DNA of 6,735 bases from an uncultured Chlorobiales bacterium (lineage in GTDB: Bacteria > Bacteroidota > Chlorobiia > Chlorobiales > Thermochlorobacteraceae): assembly GCA_937959145.1 (NCBI GenBank), contig CALGMC010000296.1, forward strand, positions 1 through 6,735, given 5' to 3'. Positions 1 through 5,051 of this stretch are shown here, piece by piece. Numbering within the stretch: position 1 is the first letter of the stretch; every line of letters begins with the position of its first letter. The notes below the pieces were generated by a model, which did no database searches, was not told where the DNA came from, and was given only the letters and a program-made list of their open reading frames with translations. Position numbers and translations under genes: made by a program.

Positions 1-69
1 TGCTATTTTTGCGCCCTTGTTTTTTGAAAGTCATAAGTGATTTCCGAAATCCGTATTGTTTTGAAAAAG

Positions 70-75
70 TATTAA
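70..75 (+). promoter_or_regulatory. Possible -10 element for the SRP RNA
   Basis: TATTAA lies 5 bases ahead of the predicted first base of the SRP RNA, the position expected for a sigma-70 -10 box, and matches TATAAT at 4 of 6 positions. No convincing -35 box is seen 16-18 bases further upstream, so this rests mainly on position. Bases 1-69 are AT-rich and hold no gene that I can support. Confidence 0.3.
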
Positions 76-80
76 GTTTC

Positions 81-177
81 GGGCAAGTCCTATACAGCGT
101 CCAGTAACTCAACCATGTCAGGTCCGGAAGGAAGCAGCATCCAGTTATTTTGGGCGTGTGATATAGTCCGCTTGCCC
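81..177 (+). ncRNA. ffs: 4.5S signal recognition particle RNA (bacterial small type)
   Basis: This is the RNA of the signal recognition particle. It binds Ffh and targets ribosomes making membrane and secreted proteins to FtsY and the Sec translocon. The conserved apical domain is seen directly at 116-140: the GTCAGG side, a GGAA tetraloop at 126-129 closed by CC/GG, and the GGAAGCAGC side that forms the Ffh-binding loop. The ends pair perfectly (GGGCAAG at 81-87 with CTTGCCC at 171-177), which sets both boundaries and gives about 97 nt. That is the size of the short form without an Alu domain found in most Gram-negative bacteria. A T-run follows at once. Exact 5' and 3' ends are inferred from pairing. 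Confidence 0.96.
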
Positions 178-187
178 TTTTTTTATT
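171..187 (+). terminator. T-run terminator directly after the SRP RNA
   Basis: Seven T residues at 178-184 follow directly on the 3' strand of the SRP RNA end helix (171-177). The 7-bp terminal helix of the RNA, or a longer part of its rod, would act as the terminator stem. This is a common arrangement for short stable RNAs. Confidence 0.5.
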
Positions 188-189
188 TA

Positions 190-240
190 CAACCATTTTT
201 CAACCGTTTTTTCTTTAATCATTTACTTCAACCATCTAAA
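190..240 (+). promoter_or_regulatory. Leader with three CAACC repeats ahead of the DHS-like gene
   Basis: CAACC occurs three times, at 190-194, 201-205 and 229-233. The last two are each preceded by TT. The last copy reads CAACC-ATC-TAAAC and ends 15 bases ahead of the ATG at 249. No Shine-Dalgarno sequence is visible. Related AACC motifs precede the transaldolase, Hc1-like, dapA and eight-helix protein genes, so this may be a promoter or leader element of the organism. The function is not known. Confidence 0.3.
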
Positions 241-248
241 CGACGATA

Positions 249-1316
249 ATGAAAATGTCAGAGCAAAAGACTTTTAGTAAAGCAGATTTCTTAAAAGAGA
301 CCATCGAGCACATCGATATGAAAGCGTATAATGTTGTGCCCATGGTTTCAGCAATGGAGAAAATGGCATTCCAAGCGCGCAACCTTAACCGTGCGGCAAA
401 GATTTACGACATGATGCTTGCCGAAAAAGATTGCGCCGTGATTCTCACGCTTGCTGGTTCGCTCATTAGCGCGGGATTGAAGCAAATCATCGTGGATATG
501 ATTGAAAACAACATGGTTGATGCTGTCGTCTCTACGGGTGCGAACATCATTGACCAAGATTTCTTCGAGGCACTCGGCTTTAAGCATTACATCGGCACGC
601 CTTTCGTCGACGACGCCATTCTGCGCGAACTTCACATCGACCGCATCTACGACACCTACATCGACGAAGATGATTTGCGCGTGTGCGACGACACCACCGC
701 CAAAATTTTCGGCTCGCTTCCGCCGAAGCCCTACTCTTCGCGCGAATTGATGGTTGAATTTGGAAAGTATTTGGAAAAGCATCACCCAAATGCCAATTCC
801 ATTGTGCTTTCCGCTTATCGCAAGGGCGTTCCGATTTTCATTCCCGCATTCAGCGATTGCTCGGCAGGCTTCGGCATTGTGCATCATCAATGGAACAACC
901 CCGATTCGCACATCTCGTTTGATTCGGGCAAAGACTTTTTGGAACTCACACGCATCAAAATTGAAAATCCGACAACCGGCATTTTCATGATTGGCGGTGG
1001 CGTTCCGAAAAACTTCACGCAAGACATTGTCGTGGCGGCGGAAGTCTTAGGCTATGAAGATGTTTCCATGCACAAATATGCGATTCAACTTACCGTTGCC
1101 GACGAGCGCGACGGCGCGCTTTCAGGCTCAACCTTGAAAGAAGCCAGTTCTTGGGGCAAGGTCGATACGGCTTACGAACAAATGGTTTTCGGCGAAGCCA
1201 CCGTTACCTTCCCACTCATTGCCGGTTACGGCTATCACAAAGGCTCGTGGAAAGGGCGTGTTGCTAAAAACTTCAATGCGATGCTCGCCACAAAGCATAC
1301 GGTTGAGACGAATTAA
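249..1316 (+). CDS. Deoxyhypusine synthase-like family protein, probably a polyamine-type aminobutyl or related transferase
   Basis: This 355-residue cytoplasmic protein belongs to the NAD-dependent deoxyhypusine synthase (DHS) family. Family landmarks appear in order: the NAD-site segment around LTLAGSLISAGLK (67-79) and DAVVSTGA (91-98), IFIPAFSD (196-203), GGGVPKN (249-255), and SSWGK (300-304), whose K304 aligns with the catalytic lysine K329 of human DHS. Length is close to human DHS (369). Bacteria lack eIF5A, so hypusine formation is unlikely. A DHS homologue makes homospermidine in the cyanobacterium Anabaena. By my alignment W302 and E298 of the spermidine pocket are kept, but human D243, H288, Y305 and D316 are replaced by F208, N255, Q280 and L291. 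The substrate therefore probably differs, and I do not name it. ATG codons at 249 and 255 are both possible starts. The gene is monocistronic between the SRP RNA terminator and its own terminator. Confidence 0.88.
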   Translation: MKMSEQKTFSKADFLKETIEHIDMKAYNVVPMVSAMEKMAFQARNLNRAAKIYDMMLAEKDCAVILTLAGSLISAGLKQIIVDMIENNMVDAVVSTGANIIDQDFFEALGFKHYIGTPFVDDAILRELHIDRIYDTYIDEDDLRVCDDTTAKIFGSLPPKPYSSRELMVEFGKYLEKHHPNANSIVLSAYRKGVPIFIPAFSDCSAGFGIVHHQWNNPDSHISFDSGKDFLELTRIKIENPTTGIFMIGGGVPKNFTQDIVVAAEVLGYEDVSMHKYAIQLTVADERDGALSGSTLKEASSWGKVDTAYEQMVFGEATVTFPLIAGYGYHKGSWKGRVAKNFNAMLATKHTVETN

Positions 1317-1337
1317 CTTGTGTTCAGACTTGTGTTC
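1316..1337 (+). repeat. Tandem 10-bp repeat just after the DHS-like stop codon
   Basis: ACTTGTGTTC is present twice, at 1316-1325 and 1328-1337, separated by AG, giving a 12-base period. The first copy begins on the last base of the TAA stop codon. It lies between the stop and the terminator hairpin. It may be a simple slippage duplication, and no function is evident. Confidence 0.6.
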
Positions 1338-1356
1338 TATCAAAATAGGCAAGGAC

Positions 1357-1387
1357 GAGGTGAGGGGAAATTCTCTCACCTCTTTTT
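1357..1387 (+). terminator. Rho-independent terminator of the DHS-like gene
   Basis: GAGGTGAG (1357-1364) pairs perfectly with CTCACCTC (1375-1382), extendable by a G-T and a G-C pair. TTTTT follows at 1383-1387. The stem starts 40 bases after the stop codon. Confidence 0.88.
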
Positions 1388-1398
1388 ATCTTGGCGTT

Positions 1399-1417
1399 AT
1401 TTTTCAACCTTTTAACT
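1399..1417 (+). promoter_or_regulatory. CAACC leader motif ahead of the transaldolase gene
   Basis: A T-run followed by CAACC-TTT-TAAC (CAACC at 1405-1409) ends 18 bases before the ATG when measured from the CAACC. It takes the place of a Shine-Dalgarno sequence, which is absent. Compare the similar motif at 229-238. Confidence 0.3.
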
Positions 1418-1427
1418 CTTACCGACG

Positions 1428-2102
1428 ATGCAATTTTTCATTGACACGGCGAATTTAGATGAAATCCGCGAGGCGCAAAGTCTTGGGGTCTTGGACGGCG
1501 TTACGACTAACCCGTCGCTGATTGCCAAAGAAGTTAAACCGCTCACCTACGAAGCGTTCCGAGACCACATCAAAAAAATCTGCGAGATGGTCCATGGTCC
1601 CGTCAGCGCGGAAGTTACGACGCTCAAAGCCAGCGAAATGGTTGTCGAAGGTGAAGCCCTTGCTGAGATTCACGAGAATGTTGTCGTCAAATGCCCGCTG
1701 ACCGTTGAAGGCATCAAAGCCATTAAGGCACTTTCCTCCAAAGGCATTCGCACCAACGCCACGCTCATTTTTTCGCCCAACCAAGCCCTGCTCGCCGCAA
1801 AAGCCGGCGCAACCTACGTTAGCCCGTTTGTCGGACGCTTGGACGATGTTTCTACCGACGGCATGTTGCTCATTGAGCAAATCGTTACCATCTTCCGCAA
1901 CTTTGAAATCCCGACACAAGTTCTGGCGGCGAGTATTCGCCACCCCGTCCACGTCGTTGAGTGTTCGCTTCTTGGTGCCGACGTAGCGACGATTCCGTTC
2001 AAAGTTATTGAGCAACTTGCCAAACATCCGCTTACCGATATTGGATTACAGAAATTTATGGACGATGCCAAAGCCTTGCGCGAAAAGGTCGCCAAAGTGT
2101 AA
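1428..2102 (+). CDS. tal: Transaldolase, small (TalC/FSA-like) subfamily
   Basis: Transaldolase of the non-oxidative pentose phosphate pathway moves a dihydroxyacetone unit from sedoheptulose 7-phosphate to glyceraldehyde 3-phosphate in the cytoplasm. The 224-residue length is that of the short TIM-barrel subfamily shared with fructose-6-phosphate aldolase (FSA). Visible active-site features are D6 in FIDTAN, TTNPS (26-30), the Schiff-base K88 in VVVKCPLT, and VSPFVGRLDD (131-140). Two positions separate transaldolases from FSA: F134 (tyrosine in FSA) and E62 in PVSAEV (glutamine in FSA). Both have the transaldolase form here, which supports transaldolase over aldolase. The ATG at 1428 gives the canonical N-terminus MQFFIDTAN. 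The gene stands alone, with terminators before and after it, and shows no Shine-Dalgarno sequence. Confidence 0.95.
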   Translation: MQFFIDTANLDEIREAQSLGVLDGVTTNPSLIAKEVKPLTYEAFRDHIKKICEMVHGPVSAEVTTLKASEMVVEGEALAEIHENVVVKCPLTVEGIKAIKALSSKGIRTNATLIFSPNQALLAAKAGATYVSPFVGRLDDVSTDGMLLIEQIVTIFRNFEIPTQVLAASIRHPVHVVECSLLGADVATIPFKVIEQLAKHPLTDIGLQKFMDDAKALREKVAKV

Positions 2103-2115
2103 CTTTTATCGTTGT

Positions 2116-2147
2116 GAAGAGCGTCATAGTGCGCTCTTCCGTTTTTT
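2116..2147 (+). terminator. Rho-independent terminator of the transaldolase gene
   Basis: GAAGAGCG (2116-2123) pairs perfectly with CGCTCTTC (2132-2139) over an 8-base loop. A C-G step and six T residues (2142-2147) follow. The stem begins 13 bases after the stop codon. Confidence 0.9.
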
Positions 2148-2158
2148 ACAACCTATAA
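2142..2158 (+). promoter_or_regulatory. CAACC leader motif ahead of the Hc1-like gene
   Basis: Directly out of the terminator T-run comes ACAACC-TA-TAACA, with CAACC at 2149-2153, 17 bases before the ATG at 2171. No Shine-Dalgarno sequence is present. Because it overlaps the terminator tail, either a promoter sits very close by or the gene is fed by readthrough of the transaldolase terminator. Confidence 0.3.
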
Positions 2159-2170
2159 CAATTGAGCATT

Positions 2171-2362
2171 ATGAAAGCCTACGAAGAACTCAAAGCGATG
2201 GTCGCTTCCTTTGAAGAGGATTTTCGCAAGTTTTACGAGAAGGGAAACAAATCTGCTGGCACGCGCGTGCGCAAACACATGGCGGATTTGAAGCGAAAAG
2301 CACAAGAAATTCGCCTCGAAGTTCAGTCCATGAAACAAGCCGAAAAGCCCGAAGGCGAATAA
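2171..2362 (+). CDS. Histone H1-like protein of the Hc1 family, short form
   Basis: This 63-residue, charged, probably all-helical protein resembles the N-terminal domain of chlamydial histone-like protein Hc1 (HctA). The hallmark is KGNKSAGTRVRK (24-35), followed by a basic helical stretch with KRKAQEIR (41-48). Unlike chlamydial Hc1 it has no long lysine/alanine-rich tail and ends in the acidic EKPEGE. Similar short proteins are common in Bacteroidota and Chlorobi. DNA binding or nucleoid organisation is inferred from the family name; the role of the short forms is little studied. The ATG at 2171 is preferred over an in-frame TTG at 2162, because MKAYEELK is the family-like start. It lies alone between the transaldolase terminator and a terminator shared with the opposing operon. 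Confidence 0.82.
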   Translation: MKAYEELKAMVASFEEDFRKFYEKGNKSAGTRVRKHMADLKRKAQEIRLEVQSMKQAEKPEGE

Positions 2363-2382
2363 TTATCAGAACAAAGCCTACT

Positions 2383-2412
2383 TTCAGGTAACTTTTTCGC
2401 TTTGCACCTGAA
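2383..2412. repeat. Inverted repeat between the Hc1-like gene and the shared terminator
   Basis: TTCAGGT (2383-2389) is complementary to ACCTGAA (2406-2412) around a 16-base T-rich loop. There is no T-run behind it, so it is not a typical terminator. It could be a transcript-end hairpin or a chance palindrome. Confidence 0.4.
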
Positions 2413-2420
2413 TTGAAAAC

Positions 2421-2459
2421 AAAAAGCCCAATGCCATCAACGCATCGGGCTTTTCTTTT
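2421..2459. terminator. Bidirectional terminator between converging genes
   Basis: AAAAGCCC-A-ATGC pairs with GCAT-C-GGGCTTTT (arms 2422-2434 and 2442-2454, one A-C mismatch). The A-run on the left and T-run on the right (2451-2459, one C) make it work in both directions. It ends the Hc1-like gene from the left and the three-gene membrane operon, whose last stop is at 2478, from the right. Confidence 0.88.
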
Positions 2460-2477
2460 GCTTCACTTACAGCAATT

Positions 2478-2921
2478 TTAGTTCGTCGCAGGCACGGCTT
2501 GACGATTGTTGTCGTTCGCTGATGCCGATGGTCGCAAAAACCATAGGAGCGCAATAATGATGGCTTGCGGCGTATGAACGAAGGCAAAGTTCGACCAACT
2601 AATGATTTGCGCCGCGTTCAATACTTCCACCGTCGAGGTGATAGCACCAACGACTTGCTCGACCACCACAATCCAGAGCAGTTTTTCGTATTTGACCACA
2701 TCGGTTGCGATAATCGCATATGCGACCGCCAATACATACAAAACCATGCCGTATTGGTGAAAGACAATGCTGGTTTGTGAATTACTTGCGTAATCCTGCC
2801 AGCCGTATAGCGAAGCACCCCAGCTCAAAAATATCGTTGAGCCAAGTGCGTTTAAGAGTTCCCAGGCGGCTAGAACCCACATCAAGCCTGAGAGAAGTTT
2901 GATTTTGGTGTTGCTATTCAT
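2478..2921 (-). CDS. Four-helix integral membrane protein, unknown family
   Basis: I do not recognise this 147-residue protein. It has four predicted membrane helices (about 9-33, 53-73, 80-103 and 112-130), a short N-terminus and a polar tail of about 17 residues. Signature stretches are ALGSTIFLSWG (25-35), a loop with HQYG (55-58), and TPQAIII...LRP near the end of helix 4. These match both halves of the 327-residue protein two genes upstream (GLGSTVFWEIG, NQQG/RQYG), so it is a single-domain paralogue of that protein. It is the last gene of the operon, 54 bases after the iron-sulfur membrane protein, with a strong Shine-Dalgarno sequence (GGAGG, 7-base spacer) and the shared terminator behind it. 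DoxX- or BphX-like membrane proteins have a similar layout, but I see no decisive motif for either. Confidence 0.85.
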   Translation of the reverse strand: MNSNTKIKLLSGLMWVLAAWELLNALGSTIFLSWGASLYGWQDYASNSQTSIVFHQYGMVLYVLAVAYAIIATDVVKYEKLLWIVVVEQVVGAITSTVEVLNAAQIISWSNFAFVHTPQAIIIALLWFLRPSASANDNNRQAVPATN

Positions 2922-2928
2922 ACTGAAT

Positions 2929-2933
2929 CCTCC
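2929..2933 (-). promoter_or_regulatory. Strong ribosome binding site of the four-helix protein
   Basis: On the minus strand GGAGG lies 7 bases before the ATG at 2921. It confirms the start and shows that this organism does use canonical Shine-Dalgarno pairing, in contrast to several genes nearby. Confidence 0.85.
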
Positions 2934-2975
2934 AAATAAGTTGTTAATGTTATTGAAAGAAAGAACAAAAAATCG

Positions 2976-3569
2976 TTAGACGCGCCTTGCAGGCTGTTGA
3001 TTGATAATCACAGGCTTCCCGAAGACTTTTGAGAGGCGAAACGAGCGCGTCCAATTTTTAAGTCGCGCCCACCGCGCCACTAACAAGAGCGGACAAAAGT
3101 GCACACACGCACCGCGCTTTCCTAACAGCATCACCGACGCGCCTACCATCACGAAAAATGCCACTTGCAATACATGCGCATCAATGTTCGTGTAGTTAAA
3201 CCCAAACGGCACGGTAATCGCGTGCATCGTATCGGGACGAATGAGCCACGACACAGGTGCCCACAATACCGCTACCGCAAGCGTAAATGCACGCCAAAAA
3301 TTCGCATTAAGTTTTACACGCCGTCGTGCCAACGGCTCTGCCCAATCCTGCGCCGCGCCAAGCCAACAGACCCAACTGCACACGATTGGACCGTTCGTTA
3401 CTGTTATGACAATCACCGCCGACCAAAATATGCCTCCAACGACTACCCAAACCACACTTGGCAAACGTGTCTCTATCAGCACAAGGTTAATCACAACAAA
3501 TACGGCTTGAACTGCTCGTCGTTGCCACAGCAACGCTTTCGACTCCTCTTCTGACTCTGCTTGTCGCAT
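2976..3569 (-). CDS. Membrane iron-sulfur protein with paired CxxxC motifs (NapH/CcoG-type membrane domain)
   Basis: This 197-residue membrane protein has about four hydrophobic segments (roughly 19-33, 38-58, 93-110 and 132-150). After helix 2 comes CSWVCWLGAAQDW (64-76), and after the last helix CVHFCPL (155-161). Two CxxxC(P) motifs, each directly behind a membrane helix, are typical of the membrane 4Fe-4S region of NapH, NosR, CcoG/RdxA and YccM. In those families the first motif usually reads CxxxCP; here the proline is W69. The basic segment after the second motif is also typical. No soluble ferredoxin motif (CxxCxxCxxxC) follows, so it is a stripped-down form. Redox or electron-transfer work within the membrane is inferred. 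An AGGAAG Shine-Dalgarno sequence overlaps the stop of the gene before it, which suggests coupled translation. It sits between two paralogous membrane proteins. Confidence 0.82.
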   Translation of the reverse strand: MRQAESEEESKALLWQRRAVQAVFVVINLVLIETRLPSVVWVVVGGIFWSAVIVITVTNGPIVCSWVCWLGAAQDWAEPLARRRVKLNANFWRAFTLAVAVLWAPVSWLIRPDTMHAITVPFGFNYTNIDAHVLQVAFFVMVGASVMLLGKRGACVHFCPLLLVARWARLKNWTRSFRLSKVFGKPVIINQQPARRV

Positions 3570-3573
3570 CTTG

Positions 3574-3580
3574 CTTCCTA
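3574..3580 (-). promoter_or_regulatory. Ribosome binding site overlapping the upstream stop codon
   Basis: The minus-strand text TAGGAAG contains both the TAG stop of the eight-helix protein (3580-3578) and the AGGAAG Shine-Dalgarno sequence of the iron-sulfur protein, 4 bases before its ATG at 3569. A ribosome ending the first gene sits on the start site of the next, which supports translational coupling. Confidence 0.75.
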
Positions 3581-4561
3581 ATTTGTATCACTCTGAATCG
3601 CCACACGCGCTTGTTCCTTCGGGTAAAGCCCATAAAAGAGCAAAAACGTGATAGCTTGCACTGAAAACACCGTCAGAAACTGCGGGAATAAAATGCTTCC
3701 AAAGAGCAACTCAATCATGGCACTCAGCGCGTTGATAATTTGTTGCGCCATCACAAATTCCAAGATTCGCAAATGCGAGAGCGAGAAATACGCGCCAAGC
3801 ATCGTTGCTAAGCCAATGCCGAAGAGCATCACGCCTTGCTGATTTCTCACAATGTGATTGGCTTGCATCGCATTGAGCAAGTTCATTTCCGCTGTTCCAT
3901 CGCTACTGATATTGGCAACACCGATTTCCCAAAAGACCGTCGAGCCAAGTCCCCACAGCACCCACAGCACGCCCGCAACAAGACACATGATTTGGATTGA
4001 AAGCCGTTGAAGCGAGGGCGAGAGCGCAATGCCAAAAAATTTCTTTTCCGATAAACTTGCCAGTTCCGCCTCTTTTGTGTGAGTGAGAATTTCCGTTGGA
4101 GCGTAACGCAAGAGCAACGCGGCAAGGGCTATATCAATCGCGCAAGCAGGGATTATTTGAGCGAGCGTTAATTCGCCTTGCGTAAAGACATAAAATCCAA
4201 GTCCCGCCATCAAGAGCCTTGTCAAGGCGAGCACACGAATTAAGTTGCGATAGCGCACAGGCTCAGTTGCCGCAAAAACGGCAAGCAAGGAAAGTTGAAT
4301 CACGAAAAAGCCGTATTGCCGAATAATTGAATGTGCATAAAGAAAACTCTCTTCGCTATTGATAAGCGTTGGAATGGGCGGCGCGAAAAACGGAGTTGAA
4401 ATTTGCGCAAAGAAGATAAGGCACACTGCAAATTCAAGCGCGTGTAATGCGGCTGAAATTAGCAAAAGCGTTCTTACTGCTCTGTTCGCACGAGGGGAAA
4501 AGACGAAGAGTTCGCGGAAAAATGTTGCCGCTTTCGGCAAAACCGAAGATACTACCGGCAT
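3578..4561 (-). CDS. Eight-helix membrane protein made of two four-helix repeats, unknown family
   Basis: I do not recognise this 327-residue protein. It contains two copies of one four-helix domain. The N-terminal copy has helices near 28-52, 80-99, 107-126 and 132-152. A charged cytoplasmic-type linker follows (about 155-183), and the C-terminal copy has helices near 186-211, 240-259, 265-287 and 291-313. RQYG (81-84) and NQQG (240-243) fall at the same place in each copy, and the 147-residue protein downstream has HQYG there. GLGSTVF (204-210) matches ALGSTIF of that protein, so the C-terminal copy is the closer relative. There is no obvious catalytic or metal-binding motif. It is the first gene of the operon, 8 bases before the iron-sulfur protein. 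The ATG at 4561 has no Shine-Dalgarno sequence. A partner or scaffold role for the iron-sulfur protein is only a guess from context. Confidence 0.83.
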   Translation of the reverse strand: MPVVSSVLPKAATFFRELFVFSPRANRAVRTLLLISAALHALEFAVCLIFFAQISTPFFAPPIPTLINSEESFLYAHSIIRQYGFFVIQLSLLAVFAATEPVRYRNLIRVLALTRLLMAGLGFYVFTQGELTLAQIIPACAIDIALAALLLRYAPTEILTHTKEAELASLSEKKFFGIALSPSLQRLSIQIMCLVAGVLWVLWGLGSTVFWEIGVANISSDGTAEMNLLNAMQANHIVRNQQGVMLFGIGLATMLGAYFSLSHLRILEFVMAQQIINALSAMIELLFGSILFPQFLTVFSVQAITFLLFYGLYPKEQARVAIQSDTN

Positions 4562-4566
4562 AAATG

Positions 4567-4580
4567 TAAAAGGTTACAGC
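4567..4580 (-). promoter_or_regulatory. TAACC leader motif ahead of the membrane operon
   Basis: On the minus strand TAACC-TTT-TACA ends about 10 bases (counted from the CC) before the ATG at 4561. It resembles CAACC-TTT-TAAC before the transaldolase gene. Between 4581 and 4661 I see no terminator for the dapA operon and no clear -35/-10 pair, so the membrane operon might be partly fed by readthrough from dapA. Confidence 0.25.
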
Positions 4581-4661
4581 GTTACGACGACTACTACAAA
4601 ATAAAAATCAGAACTCCGCGATATAGGTTCGGTGGTTTTTGGCTTGGAGCGTTGGCGAAAC

Positions 4662-5045
4662 TTACACCTTGTTTTTACCACTTCCAAATTTATCTGTTTG
4701 CCGTTGCCGACGTTGGCGTTTGAAATCGTAAAAGTGTAAGTCCATTTTCACCGTTTCATCGGCGTTGAAGGTTACGCCTTCGTCTTGCAAAAGCCGTTTC
4801 ATCAGGTCAGGCGGTCCGAAGTGATGTTTGCCTGTGAGCGCGCCAAACCGATTGACGACACGATGCGCCGGAACATCAGTCCCGACGCATTGACTTAACG
4901 CATAGCCAACCATTCGCGCCGAAAGTTTCGTTCCAATTTTTTCAGCAATCGCGCCGTAAGTCGAAACTTTGCCTTCGGGAATTTGGCGCACTAAGGCATA
5001 AACTTTTTGATAAAAATTTTCCTTCGCGGTCTCTTTTCTTGCCAC
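4662..5045 (-). CDS. Alkyltransferase-like (ATL) DNA repair protein, MGMT family
   Basis: The 127-residue protein is the DNA-binding domain of O6-alkylguanine-DNA alkyltransferase. GKVSTYGAIAEKIG (25-38) contains the tyrosine (Y30) that rotates the damaged base, and SARMVGYAL (42-50) contains the arginine finger (R44). The active-site motif, PCHR in true transferases, reads PAHR here (59-62), so the alkyl-accepting cysteine is replaced by A60. It is followed by VVNRFGALTGKHHFG, as in many Bacteroidota members. ATL proteins cannot remove alkyl groups but bind O6-alkylguanine and hand it to nucleotide excision repair; that role is inferred. C53 is not at the acceptor position. The start is GTG at 5045, since no earlier ATG exists, without a visible Shine-Dalgarno sequence. 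It lies 6 bases after the dapA stop, so both are probably co-transcribed. The tail is unusually basic. Confidence 0.9.
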   Translation of the reverse strand: MARKETAKENFYQKVYALVRQIPEGKVSTYGAIAEKIGTKLSARMVGYALSQCVGTDVPAHRVVNRFGALTGKHHFGPPDLMKRLLQDEGVTFNADETVKMDLHFYDFKRQRRQRQTDKFGSGKNKV

Positions 5046-5051
5046 TTTTAG

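Noticed and set aside
348..1022. Long open frame on the minus strand inside the DHS-like gene
   Set aside because: It lies fully antisense to a well supported gene, and its protein shows no family pattern. It results from codon bias on the other strand.
1455..2027. 190-codon open frame antisense to the transaldolase gene
   Set aside because: The sense strand encodes an intact transaldolase with all active-site residues; the antisense product has no recognisable pattern.
1428..2102. Fructose-6-phosphate aldolase instead of transaldolase
   Set aside because: The discriminating residues E62 and F134 have the transaldolase form; aldolases of this family have glutamine and tyrosine there.
2162..2170. 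TTG start for the Hc1-like gene, three codons upstream
   Set aside because: The ATG at 2171 gives the family-like N-terminus and no ribosome site favours the TTG.
3165..3554. 129-codon plus-strand frame across the iron-sulfur protein gene
   Set aside because: The minus-strand gene has a Shine-Dalgarno sequence, operon context and cysteine motifs. The plus-strand frame has neither a ribosome site nor a sensible composition.
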